Source of the DNA: Thermogemmatispora sp042408965
GTDB taxonomy: Bacteria > Chloroflexota > Ktedonobacteria > Ktedonobacterales > Ktedonobacteraceae
NCBI GenBank assembly: GCA_042408965.1
Contig: JBHOQN010000003.1
Coordinates: 1 to 64,000, forward strand
Reading direction: 5' to 3'
DNA: 64,000 bases
Positions 23,436 through 32,783 of this stretch are shown one piece after another. The translations under genes were made by a program, and so were the position numbers. The first letter of the stretch is position 1; every line of letters begins with the position of its first letter. Below the pieces are notes generated by a model that was not told the DNA's origin, ran no database searches, and worked only from the letters and a program-made list of their open reading frames with translations.

Positions 23436-24017
23436 ATGCAACAACAACAACAGCACTCCGCTGATTATGACCTGCTGGCCGTTTTCAGCGATGAGGCGAA
23501 AGCCGGCGAGGCCGAGCAGAAGTTGCGCAAAGCGGGGTTTGGAGAGGACGAGATCTATCGTCTGAGTGCCGGGAGCATTCGTGGTGGGGAATTTCGCGAG
23601 CACGGTCCGCGACGGGATCGCAGCGCCTTTTTCTTGCGCACCACCCGCAGCGGTCCCTCGCCCCTGCAGCTAGCTCTCCTGGCCGTTGTCGCGGCCGTGG
23701 TGCTGGGGATCGTGGCCTTCGGCGTGGGATTCGCCTTCCCTGCGTCAGAGCACGGCTTCATTGTCCTGCTCGGCGTGGTCCTTGGCCTTATCGCGGGGCT
23801 GCTCTTCGGCGTCATCAGAGGCGGGCGCGTACGTGGAGCCATTGGGCAGGATCTCTCAAAGGTCCCGTCCACGGCCGCGGCGTCCTCGCGCCAGGCGCGC
23901 ACCATCGTCGCCCTGCGTCTGCCCGATCCTGAAGACATCCGCCGCAAGTCCCGGGCGCGCGCCATTCTTCTCAATGCCGGAGGCCGGCTGGACCGCAGCG
24001 TTGGCCGTCAGGAGTGA
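23436..24017 (+). CDS. Two-TM membrane protein with N-terminal general-stress-type domain
   Basis: A 193-residue protein; the start at 23436 is set by AGGAG 8 bp upstream. The N-terminus (YDLLAVFSDEAKAGEAEQKLRKAGF) resembles the GsiB/YflT-like or SPOR-like fold seen in proteins that sense membrane state. Two TM helices (about 85-105 and 115-135) with a short loop follow, then a basic cytoplasmic tail with another beta-alpha unit (TIVALRLPDPEDIRRKSRARAIL). It resembles DUF1269-type membrane proteins. The function is unknown. Confidence 0.65.
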   Translation: MQQQQQHSADYDLLAVFSDEAKAGEAEQKLRKAGFGEDEIYRLSAGSIRGGEFREHGPRRDRSAFFLRTTRSGPSPLQLALLAVVAAVVLGIVAFGVGFAFPASEHGFIVLLGVVLGLIAGLLFGVIRGGRVRGAIGQDLSKVPSTAAASSRQARTIVALRLPDPEDIRRKSRARAILLNAGGRLDRSVGRQE

Positions 24018-24579
24018 GGCCGCGCGCCAGCGCAGCGCGAGAGACGATCTCATCATACCAGCCGGGGGAGGAGCGAGCGATACGCTGCCTCCCCCTTTCT
24101 CTGGCCTCTGGCGCGCCGGGCGTGTGAGGGAGGGAGCTGTCGGGTTGAGGGCGCTTCACGGGATCTGCCTGCAGAGAGATGTTCCCATTCACGATCGGGC
24201 GTCGGCTGCATGCTGACGAGATCCCCTCCCTGGAGAGGAGCAGCAGGAGCGTGGGCCTCGGGAGTCGCCCGATCGATCGGGATGGAGGCGCTCGGCCAGA
24301 CGTGCGCCACCCGGCGAGGGAGGTGCGCAGGCGGATGCCGAGGGTCGGGGCGCAGACGAGCAGGCGTGGGGAGAGGAACCGACAGAGGACACGGGGTAGC
24401 CCTGGAGGTGTTCCGGAGAGCGGAACTGTCGATAACGAGAGGCTGGTGAAAGTCCTGCCACTCCGTGTAGAAAACACTGGTAATATCTTGGTTTCTCGAT
24501 TAGAATAGATTTAAGAACCGGCAATGCAGAGCCTGCGCAGAACACTAGCACTATCTATTGTATTGGGAGAGAGCCAGCT
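24018..24579. other. Gene-free region (562 bp)
   Basis: GC-rich in the first part, with no sustained coding pattern on either strand and no strong hairpin with a T-run. The last 100 bp turn AT-rich and probably hold the clpS promoter; I could not fix its elements. Confidence 0.45.
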
Positions 24580-24888
24580 ATGACCGGTGACAGTCTGCCA
24601 CCATTCAAGCTACAGGTTGACCTTGAGAAGCTCTCGCGCATGCGCGATGCTCTTTTCCCGCCCTATAAGGTGATTCTCTTCAATGATGATGAGAATACGA
24701 TGGATTACGTCGTCGCCGCGCTCCTGCACGCGGTGAACAGCCTCACCCTGCCAGAGGCCGAGCGCATCATGCTCACCGCGCATGTCACGGGCAGTGCCGT
24801 GGTGGTGGTCTGTCCCAGGGAGACGGCGGAGTACTATCAGGAGCGCCTGCTGAGCTATGGTCTCACAGCAACGATCGAGCCAGATTGA
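24580..24888 (+). CDS. clpS: ClpS-like adaptor of the Clp protease
   Basis: The 102-residue protein matches ClpS in length and motif order: a variable N-terminal extension that enters the Clp ATPase, then YKVILFNDDENTMDYVV (the NDD that binds N-degron amino groups), LTLPEAERIMLTAHVTGSAVVVVC and AEYYQERLLSYGL. It delivers N-end-rule substrates to ClpA/ClpC-ClpP in the cytoplasm. The usual partner clpA is not adjacent. The variable positions (PEAERIM, TAHVTG) differ somewhat from proteobacterial ClpS, so substrate preference may differ. Confidence 0.88.
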   Translation: MTGDSLPPFKLQVDLEKLSRMRDALFPPYKVILFNDDENTMDYVVAALLHAVNSLTLPEAERIMLTAHVTGSAVVVVCPRETAEYYQERLLSYGLTATIEPD

Positions 24889-25110
24889 GCTGAGCGTGCC
24901 GCGGCTGCTTTTCGCTGGCACACTCATCGTCCTGACAGACGCAGCGTCAATGCGATCTCTGTGTATTTCAACCATTGACGCTGCCGATCTTTGCACTTAG
25001 AATCTCTAGAGGGTTTGTAGGGAGACAGCTATGACGCCCCCTCCCAAGGGGTCGAACACCGAAACGAAGATGATGCTGTTTTGTCATATTCGATGAAGAG
25101 GGGAGACATT

Positions 25111-25701
25111 ATGGTTCACCTATGGCGCTCGAAGACCCGAGAGGAGAGCCAGACCACCAAAGCTCCAGGGGTGGGAGCCACCGGCGATATTGCCGTTATT
25201 GTCGAGGGCAAAAAGCTGGACACGGAACTCGTCAGGCTCGCCTGCTTAATGGCCCGGCGGGCCAAACGCAAGGTTCACCTGGTTCATGTGATTGAAGTTC
25301 CTCGTACCCTCCCCCTGAAGGCCGTCCTCACTGATAAGTCAACCGCCGCCAACAAGCTACTCTCCGAGGCTATTGCCATTGCCGAAGATGCCGGTTGCGA
25401 TGCTGTGGCGGAGATCGTCCAGGCTCGTGACGCAGGCCCGGCCATTGTAGAGGAGGCTCGCGACCACGGCTGCGCCCTGATCATGCTCGGACTGGTGCGT
25501 AGCCAGCGTGCACAGAACAATCTGGGGAAGACGATTCCATATGTGCTGATGAATGCTCCCTGCCGCGTATGGGTGATTCAGGACCCCGATGGCGCGGTTG
25601 GAACGCTCGGCGCCACGGGCGCGAGCCCGGCGGCGGCAGCGGTCGCCAGTGGAGCTGACTCGCCCGGCGGAGCTGACTCGCACAGCGCTTCGACGTCATA
25701 G
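25111..25701 (+). CDS. Universal stress protein (UspA) family
   Basis: A 196-residue protein, start at 25111 with GAGGGGAG 7 bp upstream. A basic N-terminal 25 residues precede a UspA fold: IAVIVEGKKLDTELVRLACLMARRAKRKVHLVHVIEV, KLLSEAIAIAEDAGCDAVAEIVQARDAGPAIVEEA, then ALIMLGLVRSQ and YVLMNAPCRVWVI. The glycine loop of the ATP-binding subtype (GxxGx9GS) is not intact, so it is probably the non-ATP-binding kind. Such domains also occur as C-terminal parts of APC permeases. A Ser/Ala tail follows. Confidence 0.85.
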   Translation: MVHLWRSKTREESQTTKAPGVGATGDIAVIVEGKKLDTELVRLACLMARRAKRKVHLVHVIEVPRTLPLKAVLTDKSTAANKLLSEAIAIAEDAGCDAVAEIVQARDAGPAIVEEARDHGCALIMLGLVRSQRAQNNLGKTIPYVLMNAPCRVWVIQDPDGAVGTLGATGASPAAAAVASGADSPGGADSHSASTS

Positions 25702-25877
25702 CTCCCGGAGAACGCTCACATCAGCATGGCTGTCTTTCTTCCAGGGTGCCACTTCCACGAACCTGCTCAACAGTCTCAGGCTCAGGAGGCATACTGCCCC
25801 TTGCTATCGCTATCGCGGTCAGCAGCTCAATGGCAGAGGCTGGCAATGGCTGCTTCTGACTCTCTGAGAACGTATGC

Positions 25878-25883
25878 TATAAT
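25878..25883 (+). promoter_or_regulatory. Extended -10 promoter of the GAF gene
   Basis: TGCTATAAT gives a perfect -10 (25878-25883) with the TGn extension, 75 bp before the GAF start. The -35 is weak (CTGAC region near 25856). Confidence 0.6.
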
Positions 25884-25958
25884 GAGGGCAGGTTCGGATT
25901 CTTCTTGTTGTGAAGTCGAGAGGCCACTACACCCTCTACCCTGGGAGGAGCCAGACCG

Positions 25959-26561
25959 ATGACCACCAACCCTCAGAGTGCGAGCCCACCGCCGCGCTCG
26001 CATAAGGACTACTACACTGCTCTGCACCAGGCGGCGCTGACCTTTTCTTCGAGCCTGGAGCTGGATCGTGTGCTGCAGAGCATCGTCAAGAGCACGACCG
26101 AGGCCATGCAGGTCAAGGCCTGCGTGCTGCGTCTGCTCAATAAGCGCACGGGACAGTTGGAGATCAGCGCCTTCTATGGTCTCAGCGATGACTATCTGGC
26201 CAAAGGCCCCGTTGATGTCTCCCATAGCCCCATTGACCACGAAGTGCTCGCCAGTGGCACCTCTGTCTTTATCCCCGATGTGCGCGTTGATCCGCGCTTT
26301 CAGTATCAGGAGGCCGCGCGTCGCGAGGGCCTGATCTCCCTTCTGTGCGTGCCGCTGGAGGTGCGTGGAGAGGCGATCGGCGTTCTGCGCGTCTACACTG
26401 GAGAGCCGACCACGTTTAATGACAATGATGTGCAGTTTTTGACGGTGCTGGCCAGCCTGGCCGCTCTCTCCATTGAGAACGCCAGACTGTATGAGAACCT
26501 CAAGAATTCCTACGATGGAGTCATGGATGCGCTCTGGGGGAGCAGCATCAGACAGCCATGA
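25959..26561 (+). CDS. GAF domain protein
   Basis: The 200-residue protein is almost all one GAF domain: ALTFSSSLELDRVLQSIVKSTTEAMQVKACVLRLLNKRTGQL, SPIDHEVLASGTSVFIPDVRVDPRF, and GLISLLCVPLEVRGEAIGVLRVYT, ending ANARLYENLK-type helix (LSIENARLYENLK). No kinase, cyclase or HTH is attached, so it may be a stand-alone ligand or redox sensor working in trans. GGAGG lies 10 bp before the ATG. It is convergent with the DUF711 gene. Confidence 0.88.
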   Translation: MTTNPQSASPPPRSHKDYYTALHQAALTFSSSLELDRVLQSIVKSTTEAMQVKACVLRLLNKRTGQLEISAFYGLSDDYLAKGPVDVSHSPIDHEVLASGTSVFIPDVRVDPRFQYQEAARREGLISLLCVPLEVRGEAIGVLRVYTGEPTTFNDNDVQFLTVLASLAALSIENARLYENLKNSYDGVMDALWGSSIRQP

Positions 26562-26697
26562 GCGGCCGGAAGAGCAGGCTTTGCACACGAGCCACGCCGG
26601 CCCTTGTTCTCCCAGCAGTGTCGTGGGTAGCTGGTGATGGAGCAGGAGCCCCCACGTGCACTTCTCGGCGATGTGCTGATCTCTGCGTTCACTGCGT

Positions 26698-27882
26698 TCA
26701 GCGAATGAGCGTGTTCGTCAGGTAAGGCGAGCTGAAGGCCGTCCTCTGACCTGCCTTTTTGCCCGGCACGGGGAAGAGTCGCGCCGAGAGGGGCTTGCGC
26801 AGGCGCAGTGCCAGCGTGGCGACGTCCAGCAGCAGGCGCGCGATGCTCTCGGGGGCGCTATCGCCGGCCAGAGGAATGGTATCCAGGCCGGTGCCACAGA
26901 CGGCGGAGTAGAGCAGGAGCTGCTGGGTGTGGACCCGTCCCTCTTCCCAACGCCGCCCTAGCAGCGCGTCTTCTAGCACAGGGAGCATGAGGCCGCAGTA
27001 GCCACAGGTGGGCAGATGGCTGTGTTGCAGACCGCGTGTGATGGCCGCCGCTACGGTCAGGGTCCCATCGTCGCCCACCGCGCCGTAGCCGCAGGCCTCC
27101 AGCGCTGTGACGATGCTTTCCTCACCGAGCGGCGCTGGCGAGAGGTCGATTCCGCCGAAGCGCAGTCCCTGTGCATGGCAGAAGCGCTGCGCTATCTCGA
27201 CCACGGTGGCGAGCTGCTCGTCGAGCGTTGCCTGGACTGTGGCGCTGATCTGCTCCGGTGTCAGCGGCTGGCCTGTGTGGCGGACCGCCTCCTGCAGGGC
27301 CGCGCTGAGGAGTCCTGCCCCCTGCATGCCCAGCGCCAGGCTGCTGGGACCGGCATGGTAGGCTGCAGGAAAGAAGGGGCTGCCTGCTTCGACACAGGCC
27401 AGCATGGCAAAGCGGAAGTTGGCGAACCCTTCCTCGCTCTCGTGTGCCAGCCGCAGCATGAGGCGCGCGACATGGGGAGCGGCCGCCAGCCGCAGCCCAT
27501 CGGCGGTACTGGCCAGCAGCACACTGGCATTGAGCGCAGCCCCGGTGTTGAGCAGGTCGGGGATGAGCGCAAGGCGCTCCAGCGGAAAGGCTGGCTGCGC
27601 GGCCCGGGCCGGTCCCAGCGAGCAGAAGCTCAGCCCGGCCTCGTCGAGCATGGCCTGGAGCGCGCGTGCGTAGTCCAGCAGCGCGGCGGACGACCAGTCA
27701 GCAAGATCATCGAAGAGCGGACGGGTCACCAGGCGCGTCGTCTGCACCTCGTAGCCGGCCTCTGTGTAGCGCGCGCTGGCCTCTCTGAGCAACCGAGCCG
27801 CGCGCGTGACGCTCGTTGCTGTGAGCGGATGGGCTTCTTCCAGCCCCAGGCTGAGAGTACGAATGGGCGCCGGGAACGGCAT
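26698..27882 (-). CDS. DUF711 (UPF0210) family protein
   Basis: A 394-residue protein of the DUF711 family, structurally related to pyruvate formate-lyase-like barrels but without known activity. Motifs include SLGLEEAHP, RTTRLVTRP-like QTTRLVTRPLFDD, GIDLSPAPLGEESIV, PTCGYCGLMLPVLED and SAVCGTGLDTIPLAGD, with two conserved cysteines in the last two. It lies alone on the minus strand, divergent from the Dna2-like gene across 253 bp. Confidence 0.9.
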   Translation of the reverse strand: MPFPAPIRTLSLGLEEAHPLTATSVTRAARLLREASARYTEAGYEVQTTRLVTRPLFDDLADWSSAALLDYARALQAMLDEAGLSFCSLGPARAAQPAFPLERLALIPDLLNTGAALNASVLLASTADGLRLAAAPHVARLMLRLAHESEEGFANFRFAMLACVEAGSPFFPAAYHAGPSSLALGMQGAGLLSAALQEAVRHTGQPLTPEQISATVQATLDEQLATVVEIAQRFCHAQGLRFGGIDLSPAPLGEESIVTALEACGYGAVGDDGTLTVAAAITRGLQHSHLPTCGYCGLMLPVLEDALLGRRWEEGRVHTQQLLLYSAVCGTGLDTIPLAGDSAPESIARLLLDVATLALRLRKPLSARLFPVPGKKAGQRTAFSSPYLTNTLIR

Positions 27883-28034
27883 GGCAAAACCTCCTGGAAT
27901 CAGGGGATGCTCTCTGTTGCGTGTGGCGAGCTGCCGCGAACTTCAGGGAGCCCGCCTCTCACAGGATACGCCATGGCGGCCCGCATTGCCAGGCCTGTAT
28001 CGCCGGCGAGAGGAGGGCGTTCTGTCTCCCGGCC

Positions 28035-28063
28035 TTGTCAGGAGCATCGCTCTGGAGTACACT
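28035..28063 (+). promoter_or_regulatory. Sigma-70-type promoter of the nuclease-helicase gene
   Basis: TTGTCA (28035-28040), 17-bp spacer, TACACT (28058-28063), 72 bp before the start at 28136. Confidence 0.65.
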
Positions 28064-28135
28064 ATCCTGCGATAGATAGCCGCGAGGCTCTCCGCAGCAC
28101 AGTGAAGCGAGAAGACGATCATTGAGCCGCACGCC

Positions 28136-31100
28136 ATGATGACACAGCACGAGCAGCAGCCAGCAACCGGCTGTTTTATGTGTGCCCTGGACCGCGCCTG
28201 CGCCACTGCGCAGCTGGAGGGGCGCATCCTGGCTGCCTGGGAGCGCTCCTCGCACGGGGAGGCCGTTCCCTGCCTCCTGCTCGCCAGCAACGATGGGCTG
28301 ATCTCCCTGCAGTTGACGCACTATTATCGGCGTCTGGTCCACGAGCTGCGGGCACGCGGTCCGAGCGTCCGCGGCCTGAAGCTGCGCGTCTACCATCTGC
28401 CCGATCCGCCGCAGGTCGGTGAGCGCCACGGGCGTCTCATGCACCACTACCGCGCAGGCCCCTGCACGCTGGCCGTGGTTGAGCCAGATACCCTGCTGAA
28501 CATCACCGATCTCACCTACGCCGAGTACTGTACACGCCAGTACTTGCTGCAGCGGCTCATTCCCGCGCCGCCCTCCGCAGCCACGCTGCGTGGCAACCTG
28601 GTGCATACCTGCTTCAAAGAGCTGCTCAAGGAGCATGACCGCGGCGCCCTGATGGCGGAGGCGGCAGAGGCCGGCGGTGCGGGTGAGCCTGACACGGAGC
28701 AGGCCCCGCTGGCGGTTCTGCGTCGTCATCTGAAGCAGGCCCTGGAGCGCAGCCGCGTCGAACTGGCGATGGTCAATATCCTCCCCGAACACCTGGAGGC
28801 TGAGGCGCTGCCCCATCTAGAGAGCTTGGCGGCCTGGTTTGAGCAGCAGCGGACGACGCTCTGGGACGCGCCCTCTACTACAGACGAGCAGCAGGTCCGC
28901 GCCGAAACGTTCCTGCTGGCGCCGGAGATCGGCCTGAAGGGCCGGCTCGATCTCCTCTGGAAGCAGGGCGAGCGGCGCCGCCTGCTGGAGCTGAAGACCG
29001 GCGGCGCCAGCGGCCACCTGCCGCGCAGCCATCACCGCTGGCAGGTCCATGGCTATCATGCCCTGCTGGCCGTGCGCCGCAATGCGCGCGCCCGCGAAGC
29101 TCAGGCAACCTTGCTCTACAGCGGCACCCCCGGCCAGGCTCAGTCCTTTGGTATTCCCTTCTCCGTGCGTGAGCTGCAGCGTGTCAATGAGCAGCGCAAC
29201 CTGCTGGCCATCAGCCACGTCACCGGCGAGCCGGCGGCGCCGCCGGGAGGAACACGCTGCGCACACTGCGCCCTCCTCAAGGAGTGCCATCACATCTCCT
29301 GGCTCCTGGGCTGGCAGCCTCCACGGCCCGGCCAGGGCCCCGGCGCGGACGGCGAGGCAGACGCAGCTGGACTGTTGCCGCCCATTCCCTTCAGTGAGGA
29401 GGATCGCACCTTTTTCGCGCGCTACTATCATCTCCTGCACCAGGAGGGGCGCGAGAGCGAGGCCCAGCAGGCCATCCTCTGGCAGGCTCCTGTCGAGGAG
29501 CACGTTGAGCGTGGCATGGCTATCCGTGGCCTGGAGCCGCTGGGGCCGCCACAGCCAACCGGACAGGGAGAGTGGCTCCAGCATTTCCGCTGTGAGAATA
29601 CCTCCGAGCTGCGCAGCGGCGATGAGGTGCTGCTCTGCGAGGACCATCCGATCAGCGGTGAGATCGTGACGGGCACGATCGTCGATATCGGCGCCCGCCA
29701 TGTGACGCTCTGGACCCCCGAGCTGATCGCCCATCCAACGTTGATCGAGCGCCACGGAGCCGATATTGTGCATGTCCGCACGCTCCAGAATCTGCTGCGC
29801 TGGCTACAGGTCGAGCAGCGCCTGCGTGACCTCATCAACGCGCGCCGGCGGCCGCGCTTCAGCAGCGAGCCAGTTCCCCCGCGCCCGGACTTCAATGCCG
29901 AGCAGAATCTGGCTCTCACGCGCGCCCTGCAGATGCAGGACTACCTGTTGATCCACGGCCCTCCTGGTACTGGCAAGACCGCCGTCATCGCCGAGATCGT
30001 CCAGCGGCTCTGTCAGCGCGGCGAGCGCGTCCTGCTGGCCGCTTTTACCAATCAGGCGGTTGATACCATGCTCAAGCGCCTGGAGGCCGAGGGTTTCCGC
30101 GACTACGTGCGCCTGGGACATGAGCGTAGCGTCGCCGAGGATATCCAGCAGCATCTGCTCAAGAATCTCTCCCTGGAAGGCGAAGCGGGCCAGCCGGAAG
30201 ATCTACGCGCCGTCCTGCGCACGCTGCCGGTGGTCGCCTCGACGACGGCCACCTGGTCCTCTGAGAAGTATGCTCCCGCTGAGAATGGCCTCGACGAAGC
30301 CCCTTCTCTGCTGCGTTTCGACGTTGCCGTGATCGATGAGGCCAGTCAGTTGACCGTACCGGCTCTGCTGGGCGCGCTGCGTTTCGCGCGGCGCTTTATC
30401 CTGGTCGGTGATGAGAAGCAACTGCCACCACTCGTGCTGAGCCGCGAGGCCGCGCAGGCAGGCCTGCGCGAGTCGCTCTTCAGCAGCCTCAAACACCATG
30501 ATGAGGCCTATCTGGCTGCCCATCCCGAGGCCGAGAGCGCCTGTGTGGCCCTGAGGACCCAGTATCGCATGCACGCCAGGATCGCCGCCTTCGCCTCGCG
30601 CGCTTTCTATGCCGGCCAGCTACGTGCCCATCCAGCCGTGGCGCGGCGGCTCCTCGAACTTCAGGCCCCCCGCGGCTCGCGGCCGGCGGAGCGCCTCGAG
30701 GTGCTGCGAGCGCTGCAGCCGGCGCTGCCGCTGGTCTTTCTTGACGTGACCACACCTGAGGTCGAGGCCCGCCTCAGCAATGCCGAGGCTCGTCTCGTGC
30801 GCGCCCTCGTCATCGCTCTACTGGCGCGCGGCATCGCCCCCGCCGATATTGGCATCATTGCTCCCTACCGTGCCCAGGTTGCCAATCTGCGTCGTCATCT
30901 GGTCTGGAAGCAGCAGGCTGGCGCGCCGCCTCCTGCGCTGACGATCGATACCGTGGATCGCTTCCAGGGCGGCGAGCGCGCCGTGATCATCATCTCCTTC
31001 GCCACGACGCAGCGACCTGCCCCGGAGAGCCTGCTGTACGAGTTCCTCACCGACGCGCAGCGTCTCAATGTCGCCCTGACGCGCGCTCAGCGCAAGCTGA

Positions 31101-31198
31101 TCCTGGTCGGCCATGCTGCCGCCCTGGGAGATCTGCCCGTCTTTCGGGATGTCATCGCCTATTGTCGTGAGATGAACGCCTTCATTCCCTTGAAGTAG
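28136..31198 (+). CDS. Dna2-like PD-(D/E)XK nuclease (Fe-S) fused to SF1B helicase
   Basis: The 1020-residue protein has a Cas4/RecB-type nuclease (about 125-390) and an UPF1/Dna2-type helicase (about 590-1015). Nuclease residues: Asp272 in GRLDLL, Glu285-x-Lys287 in LELKTG. Cys132 (AEYCTRQ) with Cys375, Cys378 and Cys384 (CAHC...KEC) form the four-Cys iron-sulfur set of Cas4, AddB and Dna2. Helicase: Walker A GPPGTGKT (608-615), VIDEASQLT, QYRMH, DRFQGGE, NVALTRA. An extra Cys pair (CFMC) is near the start. The domain order matches Dna2, not AddB, implying DNA end processing. The neighbour rbsK starts 13 bp downstream. Confidence 0.9.
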   Translation: MMTQHEQQPATGCFMCALDRACATAQLEGRILAAWERSSHGEAVPCLLLASNDGLISLQLTHYYRRLVHELRARGPSVRGLKLRVYHLPDPPQVGERHGRLMHHYRAGPCTLAVVEPDTLLNITDLTYAEYCTRQYLLQRLIPAPPSAATLRGNLVHTCFKELLKEHDRGALMAEAAEAGGAGEPDTEQAPLAVLRRHLKQALERSRVELAMVNILPEHLEAEALPHLESLAAWFEQQRTTLWDAPSTTDEQQVRAETFLLAPEIGLKGRLDLLWKQGERRRLLELKTGGASGHLPRSHHRWQVHGYHALLAVRRNARAREAQATLLYSGTPGQAQSFGIPFSVRELQRVNEQRNLLAISHVTGEPAAPPGGTRCAHCALLKECHHISWLLGWQPPRPGQGPGADGEADAAGLLPPIPFSEEDRTFFARYYHLLHQEGRESEAQQAILWQAPVEEHVERGMAIRGLEPLGPPQPTGQGEWLQHFRCENTSELRSGDEVLLCEDHPISGEIVTGTIVDIGARHVTLWTPELIAHPTLIERHGADIVHVRTLQNLLRWLQVEQRLRDLINARRRPRFSSEPVPPRPDFNAEQNLALTRALQMQDYLLIHGPPGTGKTAVIAEIVQRLCQRGERVLLAAFTNQAVDTMLKRLEAEGFRDYVRLGHERSVAEDIQQHLLKNLSLEGEAGQPEDLRAVLRTLPVVASTTATWSSEKYAPAENGLDEAPSLLRFDVAVIDEASQLTVPALLGALRFARRFILVGDEKQLPPLVLSREAAQAGLRESLFSSLKHHDEAYLAAHPEAESACVALRTQYRMHARIAAFASRAFYAGQLRAHPAVARRLLELQAPRGSRPAERLEVLRALQPALPLVFLDVTTPEVEARLSNAEARLVRALVIALLARGIAPADIGIIAPYRAQVANLRRHLVWKQQAGAPPPALTIDTVDRFQGGERAVIIISFATTQRPAPESLLYEFLTDAQRLNVALTRAQRKLILVGHAAALGDLPVFRDVIAYCREMNAFIPLK

Positions 31199-31211
31199 AG
31201 AGGAGCGGTTT

Positions 31212-32192
31212 ATGCAGCAGAAAAGCGTTCTGGTCGTTGGTAGTCTGAATATGGACCAGGTGGTGCAGGTTCCTCGCCTGCCTGTGGCCGGCGAGACCCT
31301 CCTGGGCACGGGTAGGCTGAGGCTCGTGCCCGGCGGCAAGGGCGCCAATCAGGCGGTGGCCATCGCGCGTCTGGGGGCACCCGTGGCCATGGCCGGGCGC
31401 GTCGGCCGTGATCCCTTCGGGGAGCGGCTGCTGCAGGCGCTGCGGACCGCTGAGGTTGATCATAGGCTGGTGGAGGTCGATGAGGAGCAGGCCAGCGGAA
31501 CAGCGTTCATCTTTCTCGTGCCCGAGGGCGAGAACGCCATTATCGTCGCGCCGGGGGCGAACATGCAGGTCGGCGCCGATCACGCCCATCTGGAGCGCAT
31601 TGAGCAGGCTCTTGCCGCTGCCAGCGCGCTGGTGCTCCAGATGGAGATTCCGCTGCAGACCGTGGAGACGCTGATTCACGCCGCGCATCGTGCCTCGGTA
31701 CCCGTGATTCTGAACGCTGCGCCAGCTCAGGTACTCTCCGCTGACGCCTTGCGCCAGGTCGACACCTTGATCGTCAATGAGCAGGAGGCCCTGACTCTGG
31801 CGACAGCGCTGCAGGATTCAGCCTTGCCAGCGTCAGGATCGGCAGAGGATCTGGAGGCCGTGCGGGCCGTGGCCATGCGCCTGCACGAGCATGGCGTTCC
31901 CAGCGTGGTCGTGACGCTGGGGTCCAGGGGCGCTCTGCTGGTTACGGGTGGCCTGGGCGCCGGTGCTCAGGTGCACTCCCTCCACGAGCCGGCGCCGCGC
32001 GTGGAGATTGTCGATACGACAGCGGCTGGCGATTGCTTTGTGGGTGCCTTCACTGTGGCCCTCCTGGAGCAGTATCCGCCGGAGAGCGCCCTGCGCTTCG
32101 CCGTCTATGCCAGCGCTCTGAAGGTGACGCGCTTCGGTGCCCAGTCTGGTCTGCCAGAGCGCGCCGCTGTGGAGGCCTTTCTGCAGAGGTAG
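31212..32192 (+). CDS. rbsK: Ribokinase (PfkB family)
   Basis: A 326-residue PfkB-family sugar kinase that would make ribose 5-phosphate from ribose and ATP. It has GSLNMD at the N-terminus, the signature GGKGANQAVA (41-50), NAAPA (168-172), VNEQEA (188-193) and the C-terminal DTTAAGDCFVGAF with the catalytic Asp (268-280). These fit ribokinase better than fructokinase. AGAGGAG lies 7 bp upstream of the ATG and 13 bp after the helicase stop, so the two are probably co-transcribed although unrelated in function. Confidence 0.92.
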   Translation: MQQKSVLVVGSLNMDQVVQVPRLPVAGETLLGTGRLRLVPGGKGANQAVAIARLGAPVAMAGRVGRDPFGERLLQALRTAEVDHRLVEVDEEQASGTAFIFLVPEGENAIIVAPGANMQVGADHAHLERIEQALAAASALVLQMEIPLQTVETLIHAAHRASVPVILNAAPAQVLSADALRQVDTLIVNEQEALTLATALQDSALPASGSAEDLEAVRAVAMRLHEHGVPSVVVTLGSRGALLVTGGLGAGAQVHSLHEPAPRVEIVDTTAAGDCFVGAFTVALLEQYPPESALRFAVYASALKVTRFGAQSGLPERAAVEAFLQR

Positions 32193-32232
32193 ACCGGGGC
32201 TGCAGAGGACCCCCGGGCCGGCGCCGGCCCTT

Positions 32233-32261
32233 TTGACAAACGCCGCGCCGTGCGCTATAGT
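32233..32261 (+). promoter_or_regulatory. Sigma-70-type promoter of sufT
   Basis: Consensus TTGACA (32233-32238), 17-bp spacer, TATAGT (32256-32261), 67 bp before the start codon. Confidence 0.8.
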
Positions 32262-32328
32262 TATGGGGAACCTAATTCCTACCATGGTGCTGGGAATAAC
32301 AGACCAATGACAGAAGGAGCTGCGAGCT

Positions 32329-32640
32329 ATGCCAGAGATCAACGAGGCGGAAGTGATCGATGCCCTCCGGGAGTGTTATGACCCGGAGATTCCCGTCAAC
32401 ATCTACGATCTCGGTCTGATCTACGCCTTAGATATCAACCAGGAGACGGGGCATGTACACGTGACGATGACGCTCACCTCGCTGGGCTGTCCCCTGGCGG
32501 GCGACGTCATCTCAGAGGTCGAGATGCGCGTTGGCCAGGTCGAGCATGTGAAATCTTGCTCGGTGGAGATGACCTTTGATCCTCCCTGGTCCCCGGATCG
32601 GATGACCGAAGATGCAAAGTGGGAGCTTGGTATGATCTAG
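32329..32640 (+). CDS. sufT: MIP18/SufT-like iron-sulfur assembly protein (DUF59)
   Basis: The 103-residue DUF59 protein has the family layout: EAEVIDALRECYDPEIPVNIYDLGLIY, VHVTMTLTSLGCPLAG with the conserved Cys, and VEMTFDPPWSPDRMTEDAKWELGM. These proteins help mature Fe-S proteins; paralogues act in phenylacetate oxidation (PaaD). No suf or paa genes are near, so SufT is the better guess. A consensus promoter lies upstream and a terminator downstream, making it a single-gene unit. Confidence 0.88.
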   Translation: MPEINEAEVIDALRECYDPEIPVNIYDLGLIYALDINQETGHVHVTMTLTSLGCPLAGDVISEVEMRVGQVEHVKSCSVEMTFDPPWSPDRMTEDAKWELGMI

Positions 32641-32682
32641 GCCGCTCCTCCCTGCCTGGTGCCCTGCCATTGCTCTCCGGGC

Positions 32683-32783
32683 AACACGTGACGCTCCGAC
32701 GCCTGGCCCCTCCGTCTGACGGCTCAGCTCGGCAGTGGCTGGCGTTCCGCTGGTGAGTTCCGCCGGTCACGTGTTATTTTTTT
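32683..32783 (+). terminator. Intrinsic terminator of sufT, long stem-loop with T-run
   Basis: Perfect 10-bp arms AACACGTGAC (32683-32692) and GTCACGTGTT (32766-32775) are followed by A and seven T (32777-32783). The 73-nt loop is itself GC-rich and likely folded. Confidence 0.7.

Noticed and set aside
27016..28125. Plus-strand open frame opposite the DUF711 gene
   Set aside because: Antisense shadow; DUF711 motifs on the other strand are unambiguous.
28520..29310. Cas4 of a CRISPR system
   Set aside because: The nuclease is the N-terminal part of one long chain with an SF1B helicase and there is no repeat array or cas gene nearby; Dna2-like is the better call.
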